This document shows, in pieces, positions 44,786 to 54,363 of a DNA stretch of 64,000 nt. Each line of letters begins with the position of its first letter. The first letter of the stretch is position 1. Source of the DNA: Shimia haliotis (GTDB lineage Bacteria; Pseudomonadota; Alphaproteobacteria; Rhodobacterales; Rhodobacteraceae); assembly GCF_900114415.1 (NCBI RefSeq), contig NZ_FOSZ01000011.1:1-64000 (forward strand), written 5' to 3'. Both the position numbers and the translations under genes were made by a program. The notes beneath the pieces were generated by a model that saw only the letters and a program-made list of their open reading frames with translations, did not search any database and was not told where the DNA came from.

Positions 44786-45717
44786 CACTTCGGGGCGGCA
44801 TATTGACCGCCTTTGCGGTGGGCGCGTTGCTGGCTGGCGATCTGGCCACGGCCAATGCGCCGGAGAAAAGTTTGCGCCCAGTTTTGCGTGGCGATGTTTT
44901 TCCTCAGGCTTTGCCGTCGCTGGCTCCGGATCAGTCCTTGCGTCCCCGGGTCCGTCCCGGGTGGATCGATAGGGCTTGGAATAAGACACGTCGCGAGGCC
45001 GATCCGCTTGCGGCCGCTCCGCAGGTTGCCGCCGCTGCCGTGGTGCCGACGTCTGCTAAGCCGGCGAGAGTGCTGCTGCCAAAAAACACTTCCAAAGCCA
45101 CACCTGCCTCTTTGCCGACAGGGCGGGATGCGGTGGAAAACGGTGTCACCACGACGCAACGACTGCGGCGGAGCCGGTTGCCCGACGGAATGGCCTATTT
45201 GTGCTCTAGCAAGGTCATTATCGGCAAGACCCATGCGCCCGTGGCCGCCGCCTTGCCGGGATGCGGGATTCCGAAAGGGGCGATCAAGCTTTATCAGGTG
45301 GCCGACGTCAAACTTTCTACGCCCGCTGTCATGACCTGCGAAACGGCACTTGCTCTGCATCGCTGGGTCGATAACGGTGCCAAGGAGGCGGTGAAGAATT
45401 ATGGTGGTGGGGTCAGCAAGTTGAAGGTTGCGGCAGGGTACGCCTGCCGGACGCGCAACAACCGACCTGGCGCCAAGATCAGTGAACATGGTCGCGGCAA
45501 GGCGATTGATATTTCTGCCATCTATACCAAAAGCGGGGAACCGATTTCAGTTCTCAGCGATTGGGGAAAAGGCAAGAAGGGGCGGATGCTCAAGAAAATG
45601 CACAGGGCGGCCTGTGGGCCGTTTGGCACAGTCTTGGGGCCAAATGCCGACCGCTATCACAAAGATCATTTCCACTTTGACGTCGCCAACCATCGCAGCG
45701 GGCCGTACTGCCGTTAG
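44782..45717 (+). CDS. Extensin-like family secreted protein
   Basis: The 311-residue protein begins with a signal-like segment ([20 protein letters not shown]). Residues 60-125 are a Pro/Ala-rich linker. The C-terminal extensin-like domain (about 130-305) shows AGYACRTRNNRPGAKISEHG, the region GKAIDISAIYTKSGEPISVL, and a final KDHFHFDVANHR. The His/Asp set resembles D-Ala-D-Ala carboxypeptidase-like folds, so cell-wall related activity is possible. Cys residues recur (CSS, PGCG, TCE, YACR, AACG, YCR). Start GTG overlaps tyrosine-biosynthesis gene by 4 nt. Confidence 0.9.
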   Translation: MTLRGGILTAFAVGALLAGDLATANAPEKSLRPVLRGDVFPQALPSLAPDQSLRPRVRPGWIDRAWNKTRREADPLAAAPQVAAAAVVPTSAKPARVLLPKNTSKATPASLPTGRDAVENGVTTTQRLRRSRLPDGMAYLCSSKVIIGKTHAPVAAALPGCGIPKGAIKLYQVADVKLSTPAVMTCETALALHRWVDNGAKEAVKNYGGGVSKLKVAAGYACRTRNNRPGAKISEHGRGKAIDISAIYTKSGEPISVLSDWGKGKKGRMLKKMHRAACGPFGTVLGPNADRYHKDHFHFDVANHRSGPYCR

Positions 45718-46727
45718 CGGAGATTGAGGCGTGGTGCAGGGCCAAGCGGGATTGGACCGAACCGCGTTGTGCCGCCCTTGAAGGTGAGTGGAATGTCCAG
45801 TTGATTCCGGTTGCCGGACAGGCCCGCTACAAATGTCAGCGCCTGTTCCAGAGTGTCGAGGACCTTGGGAGAAATACGGGCATTGCTGCGTGCGACCGCG
45901 ATCATGTCTTGCCAGTTCACCAACCGGATGGTGATATCGCCAGTCGGGTAGCCGAGTTTGTCGACAGAGACTGTCCCAGCGGCGTTGAATTGCAAATCTC
46001 CCCAGACAATGTCCGCGCGCTTAAGGTGCAGTTGCGTCGGTTGGGGGCGGGAGTCCTCGATCGCGGATAGGTCCCATGGCCGTGAAAAGCTGGCTTCGAG
46101 ATCGGCTTGGAAAATCTCAATTGTGCGGGGTAGGTCGATGTCGTCGGGAATCGCGAATGCGGCGGCGGGAGCGAAATCTGTGGCTCGCAGGGCGAGGCGA
46201 TACGTGGCGCTGGGCGTGCCGGTTTCATCCGGTTGGCGATGTAGGGCTAGATCAAGACCCGAGGCTGTCATTTGCCAATCCAGAGAAGAGGACAGAGCCA
46301 AGGTGTCGACGTCTAGATTGATACGGTTCAGCGCCAGATCCGTTCCAGGTTCCAGCACCAAGGACGCACGCATCTTTTCTGAGGTCAGGGAGAGTTTTTC
46401 GGTGGGAACCGCAAGCGTCTGTGTGTTGGGCCAGACCGCGATCAAGTGGTGCGGTTTATAGGTGAGCGCAAAAAGCTGAAAGAACGGGGCTTCCCATGCG
46501 AGGCCGGATTCTGGGTCGGCCAGCGTGATGTTGTCAAACGTGGTGTCGATCCGGTTCGGGAAGCCCGAGACCGAAAGATCATTATATTCGGCAACCCAGC
46601 CATCGGCGCGACGGTCCTCAAACCAAGCGGCGAAACCGGTTTTAGCGCCGTAAGACCCTGCCAGCCAAACCCCGCCCCAAACGAGCGCAAACAGCACCAG
46701 AAATCTCGCCATCCATTTCATCATCAT
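45714..46727 (-). CDS. DUF2125 domain protein
   Basis: The 337-residue protein has an N-terminal hydrophobic helix (WMARFLVLFALVWGGVWLAG) that may anchor it to the inner membrane or serve as signal. The rest matches the DUF2125 family: WVAEYNDLSVSGFPNRIDTT, GLAWEAPFFQLFALTYKPHH, and a beta-rich remainder ending GGTTRFGPIPLGPAPRL. No function is established; the layered beta pattern resembles AsmA-like envelope proteins. Several Met codons at the start leave the N-terminus open by a few residues. Its stop overlaps the convergent extensin-like gene by 4 nt. Confidence 0.88.
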   Translation of the reverse strand: MMMKWMARFLVLFALVWGGVWLAGSYGAKTGFAAWFEDRRADGWVAEYNDLSVSGFPNRIDTTFDNITLADPESGLAWEAPFFQLFALTYKPHHLIAVWPNTQTLAVPTEKLSLTSEKMRASLVLEPGTDLALNRINLDVDTLALSSSLDWQMTASGLDLALHRQPDETGTPSATYRLALRATDFAPAAAFAIPDDIDLPRTIEIFQADLEASFSRPWDLSAIEDSRPQPTQLHLKRADIVWGDLQFNAAGTVSVDKLGYPTGDITIRLVNWQDMIAVARSNARISPKVLDTLEQALTFVAGLSGNRNQLDIPLTFKGGTTRFGPIPLGPAPRLNLR

Positions 46728-46804
46728 GCCCGCCCTTTAAGTCATGGTGTGTTTGGTGTTTAACCTCGGCTCATTCAAGGCACCAGCAAAAGGCGCAAAG
46801 GCAG

Positions 46805-47329
46805 ATGTGGGTATTCGGATACGGGTCTCTGTTGTGGAACCCCGGTTTTGAGGTGAGCGAACAGATGGTCGGCACTTTGCAGGGCTGGCATCGCAGTTTC
46901 TGTATGCGCTCCATCCATCACCGCGGCACTGACGCGCATCCCGGTCTGGTGCTGGCGTTGGACGCGGAGGCTGGCGCGCATTGTCAGGGAGTCGCTTTGA
47001 AAGTGGCTGAGGGGCAGGAAGCCAAGACGTTGGCCTATCTGCGCGAGCGCGAGTTGGTGAGCTCTGCCTATTTGGAAAAGACGCTGGATGTCGCCCTTAC
47101 GGACGGTCGCTCTGTTGAGGCGGTGACCTATGTGATCGACCCCCATCATGTGCAGTATTGCCATCTTGAGTTGGAAGAGCAGGCGCGGATTATTTCAACG
47201 GCGGTTGGCGGGCGCGGGCCAAACACGGAATACCTTTATAACACGGCAAGCCATCTGGCCGAATTGGGCATTGAAGATGCGGATCTGGACTGGTTGTCGG
47301 CACGGGTGCGCGCGATGGTGGCTGCCTGA
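46805..47329 (+). CDS. ChaC-like gamma-glutamylcyclotransferase
   Basis: The 174-residue protein has the fold signature VFGYGSLLWNPGFEV (residues 3-17), then LQGWHRSFCMRSIHHRG and the acidic catalytic segment AYLRERELVSSAYLEKT, as in ChaC enzymes that cleave glutathione to 5-oxoproline and Cys-Gly. The start is close to a divergent DUF2125 gene; AAGGCGCAAAGGCAG precedes the ATG. It is separated from the next gene by 32 nt. Confidence 0.92.
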   Translation: MWVFGYGSLLWNPGFEVSEQMVGTLQGWHRSFCMRSIHHRGTDAHPGLVLALDAEAGAHCQGVALKVAEGQEAKTLAYLRERELVSSAYLEKTLDVALTDGRSVEAVTYVIDPHHVQYCHLELEEQARIISTAVGGRGPNTEYLYNTASHLAELGIEDADLDWLSARVRAMVAA

Positions 47330-47361
47330 CGCATGGTCGTGCGGGGATTTAGGGAATTTCC

Positions 47362-48657
47362 TTGGCAGATTCGGTGCTTGCAAGTAGTGTGACGCCAGAA
47401 AAACAAGTGTCAGGACAGGCGCCCATGGAGCAGCCGGACCGTAAAATCGAGCCGCATTTCAAACGACCTTGGACCCAGATCGTCTATATGGTCTGCGTTG
47501 TCATAGCGACTGCCGCCGGTGCTGTGGTGGCCTTGCCCAATGTGCAGGACGTGTTCCTGTCCAATGTTTACCTCAACGGGTTTATCTGCGTCGTTTTCCT
47601 GATTGGTGTTCTGGCCACATTTGGTCAGGTGCTGTCTCTGGTGTCTTCGGTGAACTGGATCAAAGGGTTTGCCGGTGAGCGGGAATATGACGTGAATGCA
47701 CCTCCGCGTCTTTTGGCGCCTTTGGCGGCGTTGCTGCGCGAACGGGGGGCCAACGGGCAAATCAGCGCGTCCTCGACCCGATCCATTCTTGATTCCGTTG
47801 CAACCCGCATTGATGAAGGCCGCGAGATCACGCGGTATTTGGTCAACACACTGATTTTCCTTGGGCTTTTGGGGACGTTCTACGGTCTGGCGACAACGGT
47901 GCCCGCCGTGGTGGACACCATTAAGAGTTTGAATCTGAAAGAAGGCGAAACCACGGTTGCCGTGTTCCAGCGCCTGATGACCGGATTGGAAAGCCAGCTT
48001 GGCGGTATGGGCACGGCGTTTGCTTCTTCTCTGTTGGGGTTGGCGGGTTCGCTGATCGTGGGGCTCTTGGAACTTTTTGCGGGACATGGGCAGAACCGGT
48101 TTTACCGTGAACTGGAAGAATGGCTGAGCTCGATCACGCGGGTTGGGTTCAGTTCGGGCGAAGGTGAGGGCGACATCCACGTGCTTGGCGCTGCCTTTGA
48201 ACATATGTCATCCCAACTCGACGAGTTGCGGGAAACGATGGTAGCGACGGCGCAGATGCGCAACGAGAGTGGCGGATCTTTCTCCGAGTTGTCGGAAGCC
48301 ATTCACCGTATGACAGACCGGATTGAGACACAGGCCCCCACAACGCAAGCATTGTTGCGCGTGGCGGAGGGGCAGGAGGCCTTGATCCACCAGCTTGAGG
48401 CGCGCGGAGAAGAGGGCGAAGGCGGCGTAGACGCTGAAAGCCGGATGCGCTTGCGGTCGATAGATGTCCAGATGCTGCGTATTTTGGAAGAAATCAGCGC
48501 GGGCCGGCAAGAAAGCATGGCCGAACTGCGAACCGACCTTGCGGCGCTGAACCGGACTTTGCGGCAGATGGGTCGCGCGGCCGAGGGTGGCAAAGCCAAG
48601 CCCGTGGCCAAGGTGCGTCGCGTGACGCCGACCGATGGCGGCGGGCAGGAGGGCTGA
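47362..48657 (+). CDS. MotA/TolQ/ExbB-like proton-channel protein
   Basis: The 431-residue protein has four predicted helices: about 38-58, 70-92, 160-180 and 213-240. The last two carry the family pattern IFLGLLGTFYGLATTVPAVV and GGMGTAFASSLLGLAGSLIV, which in MotA/ExbB line the proton path. The C-terminal 170 residues are a cytosolic helical region with heptad-like stretches and a charged end. The TTG start with AGGGAATTTCC upstream is likely; the ATG at 47425 is the alternative. The MotB/OmpA-like partner follows after 3 nt. No chemotaxis or flagellar gene is nearby. Confidence 0.88.
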   Translation: MADSVLASSVTPEKQVSGQAPMEQPDRKIEPHFKRPWTQIVYMVCVVIATAAGAVVALPNVQDVFLSNVYLNGFICVVFLIGVLATFGQVLSLVSSVNWIKGFAGEREYDVNAPPRLLAPLAALLRERGANGQISASSTRSILDSVATRIDEGREITRYLVNTLIFLGLLGTFYGLATTVPAVVDTIKSLNLKEGETTVAVFQRLMTGLESQLGGMGTAFASSLLGLAGSLIVGLLELFAGHGQNRFYRELEEWLSSITRVGFSSGEGEGDIHVLGAAFEHMSSQLDELRETMVATAQMRNESGGSFSELSEAIHRMTDRIETQAPTTQALLRVAEGQEALIHQLEARGEEGEGGVDAESRMRLRSIDVQMLRILEEISAGRQESMAELRTDLAALNRTLRQMGRAAEGGKAKPVAKVRRVTPTDGGGQEG

Positions 48658-48660
48658 TCA

Positions 48661-50847
48661 ATGGCCCTAAGCCGCCGCACAGGACAACGTCTTCAAGGTT
48701 CAATCTGGCCCGGTTTCGTTGATGCGATGACTGGGCTTTTGCTTGTGCTGATGTTTGTGCTGACCATTTTCATGGTGGTGCAATTTGTGCTTTCGGACAC
48801 AATTACCGGACAGGAGACCGAGCTTGATGCATTGGAATCCGAGGTCGCGGCGTTGGCTGATGCTTTGGGTTTGGAGCGTACACGGTCCAGCGCGCTTGAG
48901 GGTGAAGTGGGCGGTTTGCAAGCGACGTTGACAGACACACAGGCCGCCCTCGTTGAGCGGGATGCGTTGATTGCGTCGCTGTCCGCCACGCGAGACCGAC
49001 AGGCGGCCGAGTTGGACAGCGCACGCGCGGAGATCACCTCGTTTGAAGCGCAGGTTGCGGCCTTGTTGGCCGATCAGGAGCGCGCTCGCGGGGAAATCAC
49101 CTCGTTGGAGGGCGCGCGGGATGCGTTGCAGGATGAGCGCGATGCGCTGAATTTGGCGCTGGCGCAGGCTCGTGGCGAGATCGACGCGCAGGTCGAAGTG
49201 GCGCGGTTGGCGGCGGCGGAAGCCGATGCCATGCAGGCATTGATTGAGAGCTTGCGATCAGAGGTGTCGGAAGGGCAGGCCGTTGTGGCCGACCTTGAGG
49301 CGCAATTGTCAGATGAAGAGCGCGCGCGACTTCTGGAAGCGGCGGCTGCCGAAGAATTGCGCAAGCGGTTGGAGAATGCTGACGCGGAGTTGACCGCGAT
49401 GACGCTGGCGCTGGAGCAGCAGCGGCAGGAGGCCGAAGATACGTTGACGTTGCTGGCGGCTGCAAAGGCGGCACAGGATGATCTGGAGGTTCGGCTGGCG
49501 GCGGCTTTGGTTGAAGGAGAAAGCGTTGGAGCCGATTTGGCGGAGACCGTATTGAAACTCGCGGCTATGGAGGCGGAGTTGGACACGCGTGGTGGCGAAT
49601 TGGCCAGCGTGAAGGCCGAATTGGCGGCGGCTCTTTTGGGCCTTGAGACAAGTAAGACCACGATTGAGCAGCTTTTGACGCAGGTGGCCGAGGCCGAGGC
49701 GGCCAAGGCGGGCACCGAGGCGCAGGCGGTGAGTGACCTTGCGGTTTTGGAGGCGCAATTGGCTGAAGCATTGGCCGCCAAGTTGGCCGAAGAAACCCGT
49801 GCTTCGCAGGCTGAGGTCGCCCGGGACGGATTGCAGGCCACAGTGGCCACCCTGGAGGAGCAGCTTGCGGCCGCCGTGGTGGCGCAGACCGAAGCCGAAG
49901 AAAACGGCAGTTCACTGCGCGAACGGCTGGCAACGGCTTTGGCTGCGAAGTTGGCAGCAGAGAATGCGCTGGGCGATACGGGCGATGTCCGCGAGAAACT
50001 GGCCGCGGCTTTGGCAGCACAGCGGGCGGCGGAACTGGCCGGACGCGAGGCGATGACCGAGGCAGAGCGGCGCGACGCCTTGTTGGCCGAGGCCAATCGC
50101 GCATTGTCCGAAGAAGAAGCGAAGTCGGCGGAAAGCCTGCGCAAAGTCGAGGCGCTCAACCAGCAGATTGCGGCGTTGCGCACGCAGTTAGGCTCGCTTC
50201 AGGCATTGCTGGATGACTATCAAGATCGCGATGTGGCCGCCAAAGTACAACTAGAAGCTCTTGGGTCGGATTTGAATGCGGCGCTGGCGCGGGCCGCGGC
50301 AGAAGAACGCAAACGGCGACTGCTGGAAGAGGCCGAACGGGCGCGGCTTGAGGCGGAAAAAGCGGAGTTGGAGGCCAGGACGCAGGATCTGGCGCAATAC
50401 AGGTCCGAGTTCTTTGGCCGCTTGCGCAGCCTGTTGGGCACTCAGGAAGGGGTGCGCATCGTTGGGGACCGCTTTGTTTTTAGCTCGGAAGTGTTGTTTG
50501 ACGTGGGCGCCGCCGGACTGTCGCCTGAAGGCGAGCAGGAGCTTGCCAAGGTGGCAGCGATTTTGCAGAGCGTGATCGATGATATTCCAGCCGAGATCAA
50601 TTGGATCCTTCGGGTGGATGGGCATACGGATAACCTGCCGATTTATGGCGGGCAGTTTGCCGACAACTGGGAATTGTCGCAGGCGCGGGCCCTGTCTGTG
50701 GTGCGATACATGATTGACGATCTGGGTTTGCCGCCGGATCGGTTGTCGGCCAACGGGTTTGGCGAGTATCAACCGGTTGATACGGCGGACACGCGCGAGG
50801 CGCGTGCAAAGAACCGGCGCATCGAGTTGAAGTTTACCGAGAAGTAG
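48661..50847 (+). CDS. MotB-like protein: membrane anchor, very long coiled coil, OmpA domain
   Basis: The 728-residue protein has a single N-terminal helix (WPGFVDAMTGLLLVLMFVLT) with a conserved Asp21, equal to the proton-accepting Asp of MotB. A coiled coil of about 500 residues follows (60-570), rich in Ala/Glu/Leu. An OmpA/MotB peptidoglycan-binding domain ends it, with LRVDGHTDNLP (about residue 655) and NWELSQARALSVVRYMIDDL. The coupled MotA-like gene, 3 nt upstream, implies a proton-driven machine linking membrane to cell wall across the periplasm. The very long coiled coil is unlike flagellar MotB. Confidence 0.88.
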   Translation: MALSRRTGQRLQGSIWPGFVDAMTGLLLVLMFVLTIFMVVQFVLSDTITGQETELDALESEVAALADALGLERTRSSALEGEVGGLQATLTDTQAALVERDALIASLSATRDRQAAELDSARAEITSFEAQVAALLADQERARGEITSLEGARDALQDERDALNLALAQARGEIDAQVEVARLAAAEADAMQALIESLRSEVSEGQAVVADLEAQLSDEERARLLEAAAAEELRKRLENADAELTAMTLALEQQRQEAEDTLTLLAAAKAAQDDLEVRLAAALVEGESVGADLAETVLKLAAMEAELDTRGGELASVKAELAAALLGLETSKTTIEQLLTQVAEAEAAKAGTEAQAVSDLAVLEAQLAEALAAKLAEETRASQAEVARDGLQATVATLEEQLAAAVVAQTEAEENGSSLRERLATALAAKLAAENALGDTGDVREKLAAALAAQRAAELAGREAMTEAERRDALLAEANRALSEEEAKSAESLRKVEALNQQIAALRTQLGSLQALLDDYQDRDVAAKVQLEALGSDLNAALARAAAEERKRRLLEEAERARLEAEKAELEARTQDLAQYRSEFFGRLRSLLGTQEGVRIVGDRFVFSSEVLFDVGAAGLSPEGEQELAKVAAILQSVIDDIPAEINWILRVDGHTDNLPIYGGQFADNWELSQARALSVVRYMIDDLGLPPDRLSANGFGEYQPVDTADTREARAKNRRIELKFTEK

Positions 50848-50883
50848 GACCAAAGCGGATTGGCACACGTCCTGTGTGGCCCA

Positions 50884-51846
50884 TCACTTGACGGTCAGTG
50901 CCACCGTGGTTTGATCCAGTGGCATGCCGTCGCGCATCAACGTGATGTCCCCGCGATAGTCCCCTTTGGGCCATCCGCGCGGCGGGGTGCGTTTGCCGGT
51001 GGCGCGAAAATACTGGGCCTGCACCTTGTCCAGGGTCACCTGTTGGGACAATACCTCACCTGAGGGGCCGGTGATGGTGATGTCGAGGGTGTCGCCGGGC
51101 TGGCTGCCATAGCCGAAGGCGAACACGACAAGGGCTTCGGCATTTGAAGCAATTTCCGTTTTTCCCGCAGCACCGGATTTGACGTCGCCATAGTCGGGAA
51201 TTCCGGTTTCAAAGCCAGCGCGGATTAGGCCACCGGCCTCATATGCCAGCGGATCAGCCCACATTGTATCGCGAGCTTCGCCGCAGCGATCCGACCCGCG
51301 ATCAGGAAAGAAAGGGTCGACAACACGTCCGCCTTGTCGAACAGAAATGTGCAAATGGGGAAACTGGGTGCGCCCCGAGAGTCCGATTTCCCCAAGGACG
51401 GTGCCGACGGTAATCTTGTCCCCTTGCGCGACCTGCACCGAGCCTTGTTTGAGGTGGCAATATTGGGTTTCCCAACCCTGACCGTGGTCGATAACCACAC
51501 CATTGCCACAGTCGCGGCCTTCGACATAGGCGGCATTTTCGGCGGTTAGTATCTGATCCTTCATGCCGTCACGCGTGCCTTTGACCACACCGTCGGCGGA
51601 GGCGAGGACGTCGACGCCGATTTCCATGGCTCGCCGTGTCGGCAACGCAAAGTCTGTGCCCTTGTGGCCGTTATAACTCAGTGGGCCGCAGGTGAAGTCG
51701 AGGTAGCCGTCACCGGAGTTGTGATCGACGTAGTTCTGGATGTAGCAGGTGTCGCCGACGGTGCAGTCCACAGGGGTCTCTAAAACAGGCGCGCCCGCGG
51801 CTGGAAGGGCCGCGAGCGCGCAAAGTGTCGTGAGCGTTAGACGCAT
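50884..51846 (-). CDS. M23-family peptidase (secreted)
   Basis: The 320-residue protein has a signal peptide (MRLTLTTLCALAALPAAGAP) and an M23 zinc endopeptidase core with the metal ligands in NGHKGTDFALP (His and Asp) and FPHLHISVRQGG (HxH), and a C-terminal beta-rich extra domain (about 220-320). It probably cleaves peptidoglycan crosslinks. It starts at the base next to the clpA stop (TAA then ATG), so the two are cotranscribed. It faces the MotB-like gene tail to tail with 36 nt between. Confidence 0.92.
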   Translation of the reverse strand: MRLTLTTLCALAALPAAGAPVLETPVDCTVGDTCYIQNYVDHNSGDGYLDFTCGPLSYNGHKGTDFALPTRRAMEIGVDVLASADGVVKGTRDGMKDQILTAENAAYVEGRDCGNGVVIDHGQGWETQYCHLKQGSVQVAQGDKITVGTVLGEIGLSGRTQFPHLHISVRQGGRVVDPFFPDRGSDRCGEARDTMWADPLAYEAGGLIRAGFETGIPDYGDVKSGAAGKTEIASNAEALVVFAFGYGSQPGDTLDITITGPSGEVLSQQVTLDKVQAQYFRATGKRTPPRGWPKGDYRGDITLMRDGMPLDQTTVALTVK

Positions 51847-54180
51847 TTAGTCGGCGGTCAGCAATGGTGGCTTGTCGCCGGAAATCCGGCGCTTCTCGGG
51901 GCCGGAGATGTCCAACACCAGATCGCCGTCCTTGACCTTGACCTTGACCACACCGCCTTTGGCCAACTTGCCAAAGAGGAGTTCCTCGGCCAGAGGTTTT
52001 TTGATGTGCTCCTGAATGACGCGGCCCAGCGGGCGGGCGCCCATCTTTTCGTCATAGCCCTTGTCACCCAGCCATGCGGCGGCTTTCGGCGTAAGTTCGA
52101 TGGTCACGCCACGATCCAGAAGCTGTACCTCAAGCTGCATGACGAATTTCTCGACCACCTGCATGATCACTTCTTTGGGCAGCGGCGCGAAGGAAATCAC
52201 CGCATCCAGACGGTTGCGGAATTCTGGCGTAAAGGTGCGCTCGATCGCGGCGGTGTCTTCACCCTCGCGGCGGTCACGGCCAAAGCCGATGGCGGCCTTG
52301 GCTTGTTCAGCGGCGCCAGCGTTGGAGGTCATGATCAGAACCACATTGCGGAAGTTCACGGTGCGACCGTTGTGATCGGTCAGCTCACCGTGATCCATCA
52401 CCTGCAACAGGATGTTGTAGACATCGGGGTGGGCTTTCTCGATCTCGTCCAGCAGAAGGACACAGTGCGGATGCTGATCCACACCATCAGTAAGCAGGCC
52501 GCCCTGATCAAAGCCGACATAGCCCGGAGGCGCGCCGATCAGGCGGGAGACCGCGTGTTTCTCCATGTACTCGGACATGTCAAAGCGCAGCAGTTCGACA
52601 CCCAGAGTGTCAGCGAGCTGTTTGGCGACCTCGGTTTTGCCGACGCCGGTGGGGCCCGCAAAGAGGTAGTTGCCGATGGGTTTTTCCGGCTCGCGCAGAC
52701 CGGCGCGGGCCAGTTTGATGGCAGAGCTGAGCGACTCGATGGCGTTGTCCTGACCAAACACCACGCGCTTGAGGGATTTTTCCAGATCCTTAAGCACTTC
52801 TGCATCGTCTTTGGAGACGCTTTTGGGGGGGATGCGGGCGATCTTGGCCACGACGGCCTCGATTTCCTTCACACCAATGGTCTTTCGGCGCTTGGAGGCA
52901 GCCACCAAGTGCTGCGCGGCGCCTGCCTCGTCGATCACGTCGATGGCTTTGTCGGGCAGCTTGCGGTCGTTGATATAGCGTGCAGCCAGTTCCACGGCGG
53001 TTTTGATCGCGTCGGCGGTGTATTTCACCGAATGGTGGGCCTCGAAGTATTCCTTGAGACCTTTGAGAATTTTGATGGAGTCCTCAACCGTTGGCTCGGC
53101 CACGTCGATTTTCTGGAACCGGCGCGACAGGGCGCGGTCTTTCTCAAAATGCTGGCGGAATTCTTTGTAGGTGGTGGAGCCCATGGTGCGCAGCTTGCCA
53201 CCTTGCAACGCTGGTTTGAGCAGGTTGGAGGCATCCATCGCACCGCCAGACGTGGCGCCGGCACCGATCACGGTGTGAATTTCGTCGATGAACAGAACCG
53301 CGTCGGGGTGATCCTCGAGCTCTGTCACCACAGCTTTCAGCCGTTCCTCAAAATCACCGCGATAGCGGGTGCCTGCAAGAAGGGCGCCCATGTCGAGGGA
53401 ATAGATAGTGGTGTTTGCCAGAACTTCTGGAGTTTCACCCTGCACAATTTTGCGCGCGAGACCTTCGGCGATGGCGGTTTTGCCCACACCCGGGTCGCCC
53501 ACAAGCAGCGGGTTGTTTTTGCGCCGGCGGCAGAGCACCTGAATGCAGCGTTCGACTTCGTGGTCCCTGCCAATCAGCGGGTCAACGTCGCCTTTGCCAG
53601 CCTTCACATTCAGGTCGACGCAGTATTTCGCCAAAGCAGAATCGTCTTTCTGCTCTTCGGCAACGCCTTCGATGCGCGGGCCGGAGTCGCCGTCTTCTTC
53701 CTCGGCGCCGGAAACCGGACGCTGTTCACCAAAGGCGGGGTCTTTGGCAACGCCGTGGGCGATATAGTTGACTGCGTCGTAGCGGGTCATGTCCTGTTCT
53801 TGCAGGAAATAGGCCGCGTTGGATTCCCGCTCGGCAAAAATGGCGACCAGTACGTTGGCGCCGGTCACTTCGGTGCGGCCAGAGCTTTGAACGTGGATCG
53901 CTGCGCGCTGAATCACCCGCTGGAACGCCGCAGTCGGCACGGCCTCGGATCCTTCGATGTCGGTCACGAGGTTGGAGAGGTCGTCGTCAATGAACTCGAC
54001 AAGATTTTGACGCAGTTCTTCCAAATCGACGCTACAGGCGCGAAGGACGCGCACGGCGTCAGGCTCGTCCAGAAGGGCGAGGAGAAGATGTTCGAGCGTA
54101 GCGAACTCATGCTTGCGCTGATTGGCAAGACCAAGGGCTGCGTGGATGGATTGTTCGAGCGAATTCGAAAATGACGGCAC
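51847..54180 (-). CDS. clpA: ATP-dependent Clp protease ATP-binding subunit ClpA (GTG start)
   Basis: ClpA (777 residues) unfolds substrates for ClpP. The Clp N-domain ([20 protein letters not shown] with [13 protein letters not shown]) is followed by the first AAA+ module, Walker [14 protein letters not shown] (228-240) and Walker [15 protein letters not shown], and the second, [12 protein letters not shown] (about 500) with [13 protein letters not shown]. An acidic linker (AEEEDGDSG) is present. GTG has GGAGGGAGCAG upstream. clpS, often next to clpA, is not in this window. M23 peptidase is coupled downstream. Confidence 0.96.
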   Translation of the reverse strand: MPSFSNSLEQSIHAALGLANQRKHEFATLEHLLLALLDEPDAVRVLRACSVDLEELRQNLVEFIDDDLSNLVTDIEGSEAVPTAAFQRVIQRAAIHVQSSGRTEVTGANVLVAIFAERESNAAYFLQEQDMTRYDAVNYIAHGVAKDPAFGEQRPVSGAEEEDGDSGPRIEGVAEEQKDDSALAKYCVDLNVKAGKGDVDPLIGRDHEVERCIQVLCRRRKNNPLLVGDPGVGKTAIAEGLARKIVQGETPEVLANTTIYSLDMGALLAGTRYRGDFEERLKAVVTELEDHPDAVLFIDEIHTVIGAGATSGGAMDASNLLKPALQGGKLRTMGSTTYKEFRQHFEKDRALSRRFQKIDVAEPTVEDSIKILKGLKEYFEAHHSVKYTADAIKTAVELAARYINDRKLPDKAIDVIDEAGAAQHLVAASKRRKTIGVKEIEAVVAKIARIPPKSVSKDDAEVLKDLEKSLKRVVFGQDNAIESLSSAIKLARAGLREPEKPIGNYLFAGPTGVGKTEVAKQLADTLGVELLRFDMSEYMEKHAVSRLIGAPPGYVGFDQGGLLTDGVDQHPHCVLLLDEIEKAHPDVYNILLQVMDHGELTDHNGRTVNFRNVVLIMTSNAGAAEQAKAAIGFGRDRREGEDTAAIERTFTPEFRNRLDAVISFAPLPKEVIMQVVEKFVMQLEVQLLDRGVTIELTPKAAAWLGDKGYDEKMGARPLGRVIQEHIKKPLAEELLFGKLAKGGVVKVKVKDGDLVLDISGPEKRRISGDKPPLLTAD

Positions 54181-54363
54181 TGTGTGTCTGCTCCCTCCGG
54201 GGTTAGGAATGGGGCGATGACCTCATCGCGCCCAAATAGAATGACTCTATTACGTTAAAGTTTGGTCGATTGATCACGAGCTTCAAGGACTTTCTGCAAA
54301 ATTAACCATAGAAAACCTCTGCACGGTTTCGTGAAGCGGTCTTACAAGGCGTTTTTTCGCGGG

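Noticed and set aside
49074..50183. 369-codon minus-strand Ser/Ala-rich frame
   Set aside because: It is the complement of the Ala/Glu-rich coiled-coil codons of the MotB-like gene, giving Ser/Ala/Arg runs without meaning.
47362..50847. Zorya anti-phage system (ZorA/ZorB)
   Set aside because: The pair is MotA/MotB-like, but no ZorC, ZorD or ZorE-like gene is adjacent; neighbours are an M23 peptidase and clpA.
52006..54174. 722-codon open frame on the plus strand opposite clpA
   Set aside because: It lies completely antisense to a clear ClpA gene. Third-position GC bias in this GC-rich gene removes stops on the opposite strand; the translated product has no recognisable domain.
54241..54330. 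Heat-shock promoter for clpA on the minus strand
   Set aside because: A CTTGAA occurs on the minus strand, but the matching -10 at the right distance (CCAAAC) is poor, so no promoter was listed.
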